DNA of 64,000 bases from Takakia lepidozioides (taxonomy: Eukaryota > Streptophyta > Takakiopsida > Takakiales > Takakiaceae), in the NCBI GenBank assembly GCA_030704615.1, contig CM060732.1, positions 73,327,053-73,391,052 on the forward strand. Reading direction: 5' to 3'. Positions 51,657 to 64,000 of this stretch are shown here, piece after piece (the first letter of the stretch is position 1; each line of letters begins with the position of its first letter). The notes under the pieces were generated by a model. That model saw only the letters and a program-made list of their open reading frames with translations, ran no database searches and had not been told where the DNA came from. A program made the position numbers and the translations under genes.

Positions 51657-54600
51657 CTGCCCCTCAAGTCTACTGTCTAACCAAAATCTAATCTTACAAC
51701 GACAGCATCCTCTGTAAACACAGCTCCAAGAAGCTCTACCAACTGCAGCTGCAAGCAGACTATTAAAAGTAAACCAGCTCCCAAGCCTCTGTCACCATGC
51801 AGTAGACTACGACCTCATGCCCATCAATGCCTAAAGAGAGTGTGCATGCAGCGTTCCTTAAACCTCCTCAGTTGCATGAAATGCCAACTACCCACAAACT
51901 AACCGTGCATCGCATACTCCACCCCCAACCCACAACACACGTAGATCCAGATCCCGATCTCCACGCACCTCAGCGGGGATGTTCACGCAATGCAAGAGTC
52001 AATGCTGGGCTTCTGCAATGTGCCCACATTGCAACTTCCAGTTCCCGCACCTCACAGACTGATCGCCGACCTCCACCAGATCATGCAAACGGAAGAGACA
52101 GTCAAGATAGGAGCGGTGTGCAGGAATGTCGTGCACAGCATGGCATCGTGGATGTGGAGAAGTGCTGGCATGCCTGCGCAACGGGCAAGGAGCCGTTGCT
52201 GATCTTATGCGCTTTCTCGTACCCCCAGGCTGCCCCGCTCTTCTCCTGCTCGTCTCCCTTCCCTCCTCTCGATCTCTGCCATGTGCGAGTCTTCGCCCAC
52301 ATCACGACAAACGTGTCTCTGTAGCCTTCCCTTCTTTCTTCTCAGCGCCCTCGTGTCACCCTCACATCTTCTTTACTTTTCCTGTTTTTTACCCATTCCT
52401 TTTCTGGGGTTTCTTTGCAATTTTCCCATTCCTTTTCCGTGGGTTTTCTTTGTAAAGTTTGGAATCATCCCACCGAATTTGCGCAAATCCACACCGGTTT
52501 GATTCTTCAACACCGACAATTGCGAACCATGTTTTGGGGCGGATGGATGGATGGTTCGTTGCACAAGTGTTTATCCAGCTGTAAACAGCTGCAGATTACT
52601 ACCCAACAAACAGAATCGCGCAATTGCGCGAGGCGACCGCGCAATTGTTGGTATAGTGAGATGCGCCAGCTATTTCTCACAAGGCCGCACCGATTTTTCA
52701 GCGCTGAAATGTCTAATGGCACATTCTGGGCTTGACTAGTGTGAAGTATGATCGGCCGGACTGCTTATATGTATGTTGGGACTGCAAATAGTGAGAGCGT
52801 CGTGGTTGGCGCTTGCTGTTTATTACTGAACCTAGAAGGAGAACTTTTTTTTTACAAGTTCATATCATTACCAGCTAGCTTGGTATATATTCGTTCACAG
52901 TTATTTTTAGGCAGTGATTTGATTAGTTTTGCGACCGAATATGCGTAATATATTACAATGGGTGCATAGCACGGAATCAGCAGCAGCAGCTGTTCCGGGT
53001 CGAAAACAACCCTTTGACAGGTTGGATGTTGATGACAACAAAGACAATGGTGTTCCTCCATACCCATTGAATTGGATTTTTCTTCCCTCTACAAATTACT
53101 TGATATGTGGGTAGGAGGGTAGGGGTTGATGTTTGGATGGAAAGTTGCAGTGGTTGTGAATAACAACAAGGGGCCCGCATGCACCTCCACCGACATAAAG
53201 GTATACCCAACACATGATGCACACTCAAGCCTCATGATTGAGCTTCAAGGGGAGGGGCCAACACTGCACCCAGAAAGGGGAAGTGGTCCCTCCCTACCCT
53301 CTCAATCACCCAACTGTCCTCTTGTGTAGAGGATGATGTCCTTTCTCTTTCTTTTCCCGGGGATATGGGGGGTTTCTTTCTTCCCTGGTTGCTGAAAATC
53401 CCTTGGGCTGATTGAGGAGCCTGATCATAATGATGCTCCCACAAGATGCTTTCTAAAGGTGCCTCAACATTTTAATAATAGACCGAATATAGCTGGTAGC
53501 ATAGCTGTGACACTCATGTTCCAGGCTTGTGTGTTCAGTTTGGGTGTGGGGCCAAGCCATCTGATTATTGCATGGAATGATGTGCAATGTTGGCTGGAGG
53601 AAAGAAGCCTTATAAAAGTGTCTTGTCTAATACTCTCAATGTTCATCCCACATGGATGGCATTACTGCATCTCCTTGCTCTTAAAATATGTGAAAGAATG
53701 TCATCCACGTTGAACATAAAAGTCAGCTTTCATACATTGGCAGGCTCATGACACTCCGAAGAATGCTAAGACTGCTGGAAATATGTCCCCTTTCCCATCC
53801 TTTGATTTTTGTTGCCGCACACAGCAAGCTATGCAATCATCTTTCATCCATGCAAGATTGTAAGATACATGAAGGACACCATGTATTGGGAAAAATCCAA
53901 AAGCAATCAGCAGAACATCACAATTCAGTCTTTTTGAAGTTCCTTGAATTCCACAATGTGCTTTTGTTGTGGTGTTACTATAAGGTCATTAAATCTAGAA
54001 TAATTTTCACACAATCCTTACAAGTGGTAAACTTGCAAAAGAGAACTTGACTAAGTAGAAGAGAGAGAGAAAGACAAACACAGTACTAGCTTCTACCTTC
54101 CCTAAGGGATATGCAGAACCTGTTACCATATGATATGATCGAGAGTCACTTTCAGACCCATAAAGGAGGCCCGTACTACAGAACCAACTACCCGTGTCCA
54201 AACTCCACAGTTAAATTCTACTTGCATGTACACCCTTTACAATAAGGTCGGAATTTTATCACTGGTAACCATGTACCGTAATGACTGCTTGCTTTGTTAG
54301 GAGCTAAACACTTTCAGTTCCAGGTTGCACACACCCTTGGTTTCCACCTATAGTTTTCTACTTGTCTCATATGAAGATGCCAAAACTTCAAAACTAGTAA
54401 ATTGACTGTCAGTGCGAAAGTCTTACTCACATCTAACTTCACCTTCCAGGCAGCTAAGATGGTCAGCTATGATTTCAATGGATCTATTACAGGCTGTTCT
54501 CCACTTTGGCTCTTGATAGAAAAAGACAAGGGACGATTCTGTACCATTTCCCCAATGAGTGTGCAGTCAAATCTGGAAAATCTGCTTGTGCTGTCCAGCT

Positions 54601-54696
54601 TGAGGTCACCCAGGAAAAGTGAAACCCAGCTCTGATCATAATTAGTTGATAGCAACAGTTTCCCTTCAGGAGAGCTTTTCTTACTCATGGAATGTT
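51657..54696. other. Intergenic region, no recognisable gene
   Basis: Includes the transporter promoter and 5' UTR near 51657-51800. There is a short palindromic CGCGCAATTGCGCG stretch with a partial repeat at 52616-52650, and T-rich runs. Short frames on both strands lack domains. Confidence 0.5.
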
Positions 54697-56553
54697 TCAG
54701 GAGGGCATGCTTGACTGAGAGTCCCCAGCATGTGGCAAGGAATTTCCACCTGGACTGGGCAGGTTTTCTCGTTCCTCAACACATCTGGTGAGCTGGGAGA
54801 TGGAGGCATGCGATGCTGCCGATGCACTATGGTAGGTGGAGACAGCTAATTGAGCAAAAGAAGGTAGTGCCCCTCCTAAAACAGGGCACACAATCACAAG
54901 TTAAGCATCTTCCAACCAGCGCTTGCTGAGGTACAATGGATTCTGTCAATGAATGGGAGAGGTCCCCTAATCACCTGCTGCTTACTGCAACAGACCCTGC
55001 TACATTCTCTCTACCATGCTCTGATACAGCAGGTCCACTTTATAGAACAATGTACTGAGTGGAGTGAGACGTACCAGCCAACCCTGCGCAGCCTACTGAG
55101 AAGAGTATCACTGGTGGAAGCTGCAATACACCAACATCAACTAGGCTCAGCAACCCTCCAATGAAAGCATTTGAAGCAACATGCTCTATAGATACACATG
55201 CCAAATTCACAGAATGTATAACTGTAAGCGCTCACCCCCACAAGAAACTGTAACCAGATGGGCCCTCCAACGCGCTTCTTAACATGTGGCATCACTGCAA
55301 CAGACAGACTGTCTTAGGATCACCATTTCACTCAGTTTCTAGGCGTCCAATGCAGGTCCATAGATCTCAGTTTGCCACTGGACAGTTCACAAACAAAAAA
55401 GTTAAGTGTCTACTTAAGGAGCCCATGAGCTGCTCAGATTAAGCAGCGAAAAACAAGTCTCCCATCAAAACTTTGAATTTTCCATGGCTACAAATGCAAA
55501 CTTGCGCAAAACACTGCATATGGATATCCAACACCAACCATTTCCTATCTGCTACAGAATGTCACAGAAAGTTGGAATGGGGCGAAGGGGACAGTTAACC
55601 AACAACATTCAACGCTATACAACAACAGTGACTAAGGCCTGGAATTTGCAGAAAACATTTTGGGACTAAGAAAGAGTTAAAACCAGGCACCTACCAGCAT
55701 TGAAACTGTAAAATCCGCTGATACTGCCTGCCGCTGCAGTACCAACCTGAAAAGATGCAAACAGTTCTAATATTTCACAAACCCAAAAAGTGCCGGCTAC
55801 AATTCATCATCATTCAACCTATTTAAAGACTGTGCTGGGAACCCCATGCATTTGCAACAGAAGATACCAAAGGATGCTCGACAACTTTTCAGCAAGTAGA
55901 GACCTAAGAGTTTTCACAGGAACATGCTGAGTCCCGAATAAAAAATGTGGGTGTTAGAAGCCAAATGCACATTTGATATATGCTTCACAAAGAACAGTGC
56001 TCCATTCTCCTACACACCATCAGTTTTAGTGAAAGCGTTGAGATGCCCCCAAGCCCTTGCATCCATGAATATCCTTGGTATCTTAATACGAAGTTGAAGA
56101 CCCCATCGTGTGCGACTGTTCCCAAAGACGTACTCAGGAACTGGGAAAGGGAAAACGCCCAATACCATGGCAAAGCTGTCGCGCACAAAAGGTGCAATCG
56201 TCCACCCGGCTGCTTCCTACAAGATCAAAGTGGGTGTGAAAGACATGCAAAGACCAATGCATGAAACATGCACGCATAATATACCTCATTTGGAAGGAAG
56301 CTACCACTTTCAAGGTAGAAGGGATTGGAAAATTCCAAAGCGTGAGAGAGAGTGAGTCCGAGAGTACCAAATCTTTTGAAAGGGGAGCGGCACAGCGGGG
56401 GCATCGGGGAGATCCTACCCCAGGGTGCAAGGTAGGCGCGTAATAAAGCGATCCCGAACCCTTAGATGCCTCCATGGCCTCTCTGGATCCCAAGGTAGTA
56501 GGCGCATGACCAACAAAACCCTTGGGTGCCTCGGTAGCTACTCTGGATTCCAT
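54697..56553 (-). CDS. Small conserved-looking membrane protein, six modelled exons
   Basis: Model: 56553-56419, 56216-56130, 55746-55695, 55294-55236, 55120-55075, 54875-54697; 185 aa in one frame. The last four exons are well supported by GT-AG sites and phase. The second exon needs a weak donor (TAC|GTCTTT), and the first is the least certain. The product has a polar start, EAAGWTIAPFVRDSFAMVLG, a glycine/alanine-rich hydrophobic stretch (VGTAAAGSISGFYSF), KKRVGGPIWLQFLVG, and a membrane segment (LPPVILFSVGCAGLAGGA) before a polar tail. It may be a small organelle or envelope membrane protein. I do not recognise the family with confidence. The start faces the phosphoesterase gene, giving a shared upstream region. 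Confidence 0.5.
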
Positions 56554-57309
56554 GTTGGGCTGCTCCCTTTGCCACCATAACACAGTCCTTTGATGCGATT
56601 ATCTGGCTACTGGCGCAGTACCCACATCCTCACCGCTGCTGGAATGCACCGCTAAACTCTTGAAGTGCAAACTCTCAACACGATTCATCCATGTAGACGA
56701 CGACGTTTACAGGCAGACGACGTTTACGTCCGTCGCTAAGGCCTGGCACCAGACGTGAAATCCACAGACAATTTCGAGCTACGATGCATGAAGATGGCAC
56801 AGAGAAAGTAGATCTACGCAGGCAAGCTTGCAGATTACCTATTACATCTCGAAGGTCCTAGTTGCTGCAATGAATTTCTGTTCCTCGGGACAAACTTATG
56901 GTGTCAGAGACGGAGGTGGGGTGGTCTACATGTGCGCGGCAGGAGAGGAAGCAATGGCTGCGGGAATTGCCACTCCCTGTTTGGAGTGCCTGCAAACGGG
57001 AGACAAGACCGCGGGTGTTGCACGCAGCAGGCAGCCTTAACACGGTGTCTTTTAGAAAGGAAGAAAGAAGGGGTTGCCGGAAGCACGAGGAGCATATAAG
57101 ACAAGAAGAAGGATAGAGGAGGGGGGAAAGATAAGAAGGGGGCATTGGGTACCACACTCGGGAGACGAATTGCTGCTGGGAGGGTGTTTCTCTCGACGGC
57201 TCCTGCTTCGTGTTGTCGAAGGTCACTGACATATCGTGATAGAGTCTGATGGGCAATCAGAGAGAGGTCTTCTTGTCGTTGTGAATGGTGGGATGAGCTC
57301 GTATCATTC
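56554..57309. promoter_or_regulatory. Divergent intergenic region between the small membrane-protein and PhoD-like genes
   Basis: 756 bp separate the two start codons, so the genes probably share a bidirectional promoter region. It contains a local direct repeat of an ACGACGTTTAC type near 56698-56730. No clear TATA box. Confidence 0.45.
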
Positions 57310-60300
57310 ATGGATTGCAAAGCCGCTGACTTGAGCAGCTACAGTGGTCGAAAGGCTCGAGTGGTTCGATTGCGGCTTCGACCCTCATATTACGTAGTTC
57401 CTGTGATTCGTTCTCTCCGGATTATATTTGTGTGTGTCTGTGCACTGTCTCTTGTAGCTGGCCTCCTCCTTTTCTTGCGTGTGTCAGCGCCAGTGTTGGA
57501 AAATCCTTTCTTCTCTGAGGACTTGCAAACGAGAGAATTCTTTCTCAAGCACAGCAGTTCATCACTTCTTGACAGAAGTGTAATCATACAGCAAGGGACT
57601 GCCTCTGCATTGGGTACCCCTGACAATGCCACTGCGTGGCACTTGGTTGGTGCACATGGTTCCTCAAGGATTCACGAAAGTGCTACAGATGTCCAAACAA
57701 TCAAAAGCATTTCGCCAAAAAAACAGGCTGACAAGCCTGTTGTATCGAGAATCGGTTTTGGATCATGCACATCGCGAGTAGCTGGGAAGCAACCGATTTG
57801 GAATGACAGTGTCATTCCGAGCGATATTCAGGCCTGGATTTGGTGCGTCTACGATTCAACTGTTTTGAAATAGTTCATTATGCTGTTGAGAGTTTATCAT
57901 GCCGTACCTATGTTATTAATGGATTACTTTGAGCGTCACAGCATCGTATGACGAGGTGTGTGGTTCAGTTGAAGATCCAAAATTCACCAATTTCTTCATT
58001 TAGAGACTGCTTTCATAAGACAAATCCAGGAGGGAATGACACCAAAGGGTTTTGCTGTCCTTGTTCATACATTTGTTCAGAGTGTCATGAACTCTTGCAT
58101 ACAAATATTGACAGATCACAGACATTTATTCCATTTGTTCCATCAGTCCTACTTGTTGTGTGGTTCATGCCCAACTCAAACTGCACTAATGACTTCGTCC
58201 TCTTGTATAAATGATTTAAGACTGTACTTCATATATGGTCTGTGTCGGTCGTGAAAGTTTGAGATTAAACCCTGAGCCCTGGCTTGCTTACTGTAAGCTG
58301 GAAAGTAGAATTTTTGGCTCGCCTGGCAAGCGGTTGATGCAGTTAGTATTTTTCAATTGCATTCCCAGCTGCTGGCACTCGCAATTTTATTTTCTCTTAT
58401 TGAGGTGCTAGCCCTCTTCCTGTCTTCAAATCTCCATTAACATAATTGAAAGCATCTTGTCCTTATGCTTCTGATGTGAACCAGTAGAAAATCTTGACCT
58501 AAAGCTTTTGCTGTCAGTATGTGAAAAATCTCGATCTTAAGCTTGTGTTCTATTAAACAGCTCGAGTATCCCCTTGCATTAGCCACCCGCAAGATGGGTG
58601 CCAGTCAAAGTCTGCCTTTATCATCAAGTAGCTGCACAGCCATGAACAGCAGCGTGGCTCCCTTGCAGGTAAGCTTCTGGATGGTGCTGGTCAAAACTTG
58701 TAGAGTATGGAAATCAAATATCATCCTAACTGTATCACGGTTCACGAAACCTGTACATGGCATATGTGGCGACTAATTGGATCTACAGTGGCTACAGTAC
58801 TAACTGCATATAGCATTTCTCTTCATTTCTCTGAAAGCTTTGTAGAAGGTGGTTCCTCACACCATAGAGATGTGATGCAGGGCCGGTGACATCGCATATA
58901 TGGATTGGCCGGATGTCAGATGTGCTGAGCAGTCCTCTCACCCCTATTGCAACTGCACACAGAACTGGCTTCACAGCAACCAGGACTCGTGCTTAGCAGG
59001 TTTGGTAGCATTTGTATTGATTGCTTCTTCAGTTCAAAACTTGAATACTTTTCATGGTATGTTTGGGTGTGCCAGTAACTTGGTTGCCAGCAGCTTGCCT
59101 ACCATGTCAAAGATCTACAATAAAAACCACCCTTGTAGATGCAGTGGCGCATGCTTTTGAGAAAAGTTCATTTTTCCCAAATCACTTCAGTTTCAGATTT
59201 TGACCAAACATACTGAAAGAACGGTCCATGCCCATTAAGGGTAGACGTCAGCTTCTACATGATCAGCTTTCCAAGGGCAGAGCTGCCTCCTTGTTATGGA
59301 GACAACATGGAAAAGTAGCAATCTCAGTAACTGCAATCACTGTGGATGACACTACTGCCCCTTGCAGGTCCTTCCGAGTCCGAATTCAGTTTGGACTATA
59401 TTGGAGGATGGCTGTGGCTGCAACCTTGCCTTGAAATGCAACTCAGAACCCTAATTTCCAATAGTGCTCTCCCCAAATGGCCTGTGTTCTCTCTGGGTAT
59501 CACTGGTGAGCCTGTTGTGATTGAAAACTGACAGGTGATATTGCACATGCGAGCCTTAAATTGCAAGAACAGCTAGACAACACTGATTATGCAAAGGTAA
59601 AAAATACTTTCAGCTTTTTCTTTTTCATTGCCATGTAAAGTTAAAATTGGCATGAGGCATGTGGACTGCTCCTGCTTGAGTGTAATATGACTGACCTTTT
59701 TTCTTGGCAGGCAAAGGCCATACATATGGTCAAAGTTGCTCATTGACCACTCAATTGGAAATGGCCACATGTTATGTGGAACTATACCAGTTGCTACTTA
59801 AATAATACCTGCACTGGGTGGGGCAGTTTGTGGGCTTTATGTGTCCTAAGAGGGAGGACCTGGCTGGTGTTCCTGATCTAGCACTGTGTGACAGGCCCAT
59901 CTTTGGCACATGGGACGACCATGACTACAATTGGTCAGTTCTCTCTCATCTTGTCGCCCTTTCCTGAATGATGGTTATCTCCTGTTTTAAGTGAGGATTC
60001 CTTTACGTGCAAGATTTTGTGCGAGTGTCAATTGTGAAATACTTCACACTGGATGATACCTAGATGACACTGGCAACGAACCAAAATGTCACACCTCTGG
60101 AGTGCAAAAGCTATAACAAGCTATTATGGTTAGTATCTAAGTGAAATCCAACCAAAGAGAGTACCCGATAAGGTGGCATTCCTTGGATGACAACATCCGG
60201 ACGGTACGTACATGCTACAAATCTGCGCTGCCATGATGTCAGTGCCAAAACCAACAAACTTCCTTCCTCAGGTGGATGCTAGAAGTTTGCGGGAACTTGC

Positions 60301-63300
60301 TTGCAATGCCCAATATACTGGTACAAGAGGGTCCGTATGAAATTAACAGTGTCTTGATAGTTAAAGAGAATTGAAGATATGAGGCCTGTGGTGTTCAATC
60401 AGGCAGGATGGTGATAAACGATTGCCGACTAAAGAAGAGCAGACGCACCTATTTCTTGATGCCTTTGGAGTTCCTACCAACAGCCCCCGTCGCCAGAAAG
60501 GTCGAGGCATACATTGGAAGGTAAGGGAATGCCCCTGTATGGGCTTTGCTCAATTTTATTTTAAATTGCAGTCTTCAGAGCAATTGATGCCTAGACGGTG
60601 ACTGTAAGTGGCCTCGATTTCCACAGACGTTTTATAACAAGCTAGGCTTTGTGAGGGTTATTCAGCCTCACCAAGTCAATTTTGACTGTTGATGAGGATC
60701 TATTGTATGGCGTGCAGCATACACTGAATGAGGGCATTGCTGGCAAAGAAATTGATGTGCTACTTCTGGATGAACGCTTCCATCGTGACACCAAGCCCTG
60801 TGAAGTCCGCCGGAGTTTTTGTAATCTGACACGTCCTACAAAGAGCAAGTACATCTGGTATACTTCGGGCCCGCCATAACCAATGTTACTAAAAAAATTG
60901 CAACCCCAACTTTTGAGTACATAAATTGAAGTGAGGAAGAGAAGGGGTACCATCTGTCCTGTATGGTTGTTAATGTGCTCTTCGCTTATATTTCCTAGAT
61001 AAGTTTTTTCCATCTACTACTCTGTCCATTTTTTATCTGTCTGAAGTCTTTTCACCCCTAAAAATTAGTTCAGGACTGTTGAGAAGGAAGTACAGCTGTT
61101 AGAAAATAATCCTCAAAACCAATTCAGTATGAACTATCCCACTAGGAGAATGCTCTCCCTTGACAATCCAGCATTTGTTAATCACTAAAAGACCTTTTTT
61201 TCTCCAAATATATGCAGGTGCCAAGACTTTCTACATGGTGGTGCTGATGGGAAGGGATCTTGCTGCAAGAAAGATGAGCAAATTTGGGCAGGTGCTCATT
61301 CTCCTTCTGTTCTTCAGCAACTGTTGAGTCTGCTTGAAGGAAATTATATCCTGTCCAACATGTCTTTAGGCGAAAGGAGATAATGCTAAATTTATGAGAC
61401 CTGGCAGATATTGACCCACCTCTTAATCTCTTAAAGAAAAAACATTAAGAGATTAAGAGATTAATCTCTGGACAATTGTAAGAAACTATGATATGTATGT
61501 CACCAAGGTCGGTGTGCATGCAGGATGGTGCAAAATGAATGAGAGCCGGGCCAATGCTCTTTGGGAATCCGTTTGCAATCCAAAAGCCCCTTCCTACGGG
61601 TCAGCAGATCTTGCTATAGATCCAGCTACCAATCACCCAATTTTGCGGACATTGGCAATGAATGGCACGAGTGGTGATGACTCTACATTCGATGAAGGGG
61701 TCCTTTGTGAGGTATATCACTGTTAATGTGTTTATGAAGTTTCTCATTTGATTTCATGTATGAAAAGCAGGATGGGCAGGATCTTTGTGACACTTTGGTC
61801 CAGTTTCTTGAGCATCTATATGGTAAATGATTGCTACTGGCAGGGCTCTCTGTAGTGATGCCCCTCAACCTGACAGAGGCTCTCAGTAAGCCTTGGGCAC
61901 AGAGCATGTCGTGATTGTTTAGAGCTCCCTCGTTCATGTTTTTTTTCTTTCAGTTCTTCTGGATTAATGTCATGAGAAAAGTCTGTTGATCAATTGTGAT
62001 TTGTGCATGTTTTGGTTAAGGTATTAGGTCCTGCACAAAGAACTTGGCTGCAAAAAGAGTTGCACAAATCCAGGGCAGCCTTGAAGCTGGTTGTTTCTGG
62101 TTCTCCTCTCATCAACAATCCAGCAAATTTCGTAAGTTTCTCATCTGTTGGAATGAGAGGTTGTAACATATTGTGATGGTGGAAACCCTGCTCTATCTGG
62201 ATTTGGTGTTCGAACGTGCTTTGGATTGCCACTCCTTCCGTTTCTTTCACCCCACTCCACCCTACCCTACCCCTTTTGGTTTGATAATGTTTTGTACATG
62301 GGGAGACCCATACTCATGGGATCGGGGCGGACAAATGGGGAGCACAGTTGTGCAGCAAAGCTAGGCGGAGAAGAGCACCAGCATTTTGCAGATGCTTTGA
62401 CAATTTTGATTGTTTCCAACCTGCCCAACAAAACTTGCTGCACACAGTTGCCAGTGCCCCAGGTTGTGTGGTAGTCCTGACTGGTGACTTCCACTTCTCC
62501 GATATCAAGGTATTGTCTATGGTGGCAGCATGTATATGCTATCATCTTTCACATTTCTCTTAAAGGTCTCTGGATCCTTAGACTTGCTCACTCATTTATG
62601 GGGTAATTATTTCTAAGAGCCATAGGCTTGCAAGCATGTTAGTCCTCCTGTGAGAAGTTAGGATGTACAGTATGCAAACAATGATCTCAAGTTGGCTGAA
62701 AGAGATGAACTAAGTGCATCACGATGTGAGTAAAAAAGTGCGAGTCCTGTTTTCTAAGATCAATTTGCTGTTACTTTCTAGCTGGGACATACTAAAAGGG
62801 AGTGTCACTACAGGACAACCCAGTGATCCTCTCTGGAATTGGCGCATGTAGGCCCTGCAGCCAGGAAAGCACAAATACAGTGAATACTATGACACCACTG
62901 ATTTGACTCGACCTGTTTTTCAGGTTCTCCTTACCACCCTTCCCCCACCTGGAACAACTCAGGAAAGAGGACTGTGTGGTAACTTAACATATCAGTGGGG
63001 AGTTATAACAGCTCACTTCCGTTTTAGATTATAGTTGGTTTGCCTCGTACCCTTAGATTGACTCTCAATGTCATGAGATAGGTCTGTTTCCTCTTTCTAT
63101 TGCTTGTTTCTTCCTTTCATCTTTCCTCAATGTTTTGTTCTGGTGCTGTGTTTTCATCTTTGAAAGCTCATCTTTACCTCAGACATGTCTATCTCATTTC
63201 AGATTTTGATTAGCTCTCAAATGTCTTTTCAGCTATAAATTATTTACCCTTACCCGGAGGATGAAAAATCTTCTAATTTACAACTGAGTTGTGTAATGAG

Positions 63301-63945
63301 TTATTAGCAAAAGCTTCACCTGTTTTGCTGTGGGGCATAGTTTTCTAATCATATTTTGTATAGAACAAGGGCCAAACATCCTCTGGCCATATAGACCTTG
63401 ATGCCTCAAAAGTGTCAATGTAAGGTCCAAGGTGTGCAATGTGACTGTCCAAAAATTAGGCTGAGAGACCGATGCAAGTGTATTAGGTTGATGGTCTTAC
63501 ATGTGAGAGCTGTTGTTACATTGAACACAGGTCATGGCAAGTGGCCTTACAACTGACACTGCACAACCTGCGCCTTGTGATGGTCAGTAAAACCAAGCCA
63601 CCAGTTCATATTGATCTTTGAGAATCCTTCATCTAGGTGGCTGTGTCAACACCTATACATAGATCAGTGTGCCTTTACAAACAAGCTTTCAGACTGATTG
63701 GCTCTCCCTTAAGGCACTACTATCTTACTCTTATTGGACACAAGACCAATGTCTGAAGGGCCAAACTTGATGACAAGTGTGCATGCATGTATCCAATGTC
63801 TGTTCTCTCTTCTGTCTTACTGGTTATGGGTAGCCTGTCTCATGCCAGTGCCTCCTTGGAAGCAGGTTTTCGCGTTGATCAAGTTGGTCTGAGACCAAAT
63901 GGCGCGTGTGACTTTGTATCAGGGCCTTCATTTGGCATGATTGAG
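57310..63945 (+). CDS. PhoD-like / calcineurin-like metallophosphoesterase, 3' end beyond the window
   Basis: Exons by homology and phase: 57310-57842, 58881-58999, 59535-59596, 59827-59933, 60403-60520, ~60627-60857, 61218-61291, 61524-61711, 62021-62131, 62348-62509, 62861-62923, 63531-63582, 63866-63945, then a donor at the right edge. The N-terminus has a type II anchor (residues ~34-56). Metal-site motifs follow: RIGFGSCTSR, WAGDIAYMD, IFGTWDDHDYNW and VVLTGDFHFSDIK, with VLGPAQRTWLQKEL between. This fits plant PhoD-like proteins: binuclear-metal phosphodiesterases/monoesterases, here probably lumenal or extracellular. Near 60681-60690 the frame must shift by one base between HQVNF and TVDEDLL. 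That is either an error, a small unmodelled intron or a real lesion. Confidence 0.82.
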
Positions 63946-64000
63946 GTACTGAAGTCTTTGCAATAGAAATTAGAGTTGTGTAATGTCAAAAGTCGCATAC

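Noticed and set aside
1-64000. CRISPR arrays, bacterial operons or rRNA genes
   Set aside because: No such structures; introns, LTR elements and plant families show nuclear plant DNA.

Overview
The window looks like nuclear DNA of a land plant, most likely a seed-free one such as a fern (inference; the species is not identified). The evidence is an intact DYW-class PPR gene, a NAT11/12-type nucleobase-ascorbate transporter and a plant PhoD-like phosphoesterase with GT-AG introns, an LEA_2/NHL gene, and dense plant-type transposons: CACTA/TNP2, Ty3 LTR elements, short hAT-like elements and tRNA-related SINEs.

Layout. 1-2.6 kb is an inverted cluster of short tandem repeats and four copies of a ~300-bp repeat. 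2.6-6.7 kb holds minisatellites, a SEC13-like exon fragment and a PPR fragment. 6.8-18.6 kb is a degraded CACTA transposon carrying a TNP2 transposase gene with DUF4218 and DUF4216 regions. A chromodomain Ty3 retrotransposon (9514-15976, 5-bp target duplication GTTCC) and a non-autonomous CACTA element (16450-17659, target duplication AAG) are nested inside that gene. 18.8-30.8 kb is a second, much younger Ty3-type retrotransposon. 31-35 kb is AT-rich repeat DNA with a hAT-like element and two SINE-like sequences. 36-64 kb is the gene-bearing part: LEA_2 (-), DYW PPR (-), a second hAT-like copy, NAT12-like transporter (-, ten exons), a small membrane-protein gene (-, six modelled exons), and divergently a PhoD-like phosphoesterase (+) that runs off the right edge.

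The most interesting object is the 12-kb element at 18780-30794. Between its aspartic protease and reverse transcriptase it encodes a complete-looking cytosine-5 DNA methyltransferase with motifs I, IV, VI, VIII and X in DNMT3-like order. Its integrase ends in a PHD finger. A UAG-CAA-CCA context separates protease-methyltransferase from pol. Its terminal repeats are arranged A-internal-B-A-B, as if a two-LTR circle had been opened inside an LTR. It also carries a host alternative NAD(P)H dehydrogenase fragment and an unknown 249-codon reading frame.

Both Ty3 elements lack a recognisable tRNA primer-binding site. In each, the bases next to the 5' LTR are the exact reverse complement (11 and 13 nt) of a site about 31 bp downstream of a TATA-like box in the same LTR. 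That is the layout expected for Tf1-type self-primed reverse transcription. A retroelement that may methylate DNA, read chromatin and prime itself is the best candidate here for a previously undescribed system.
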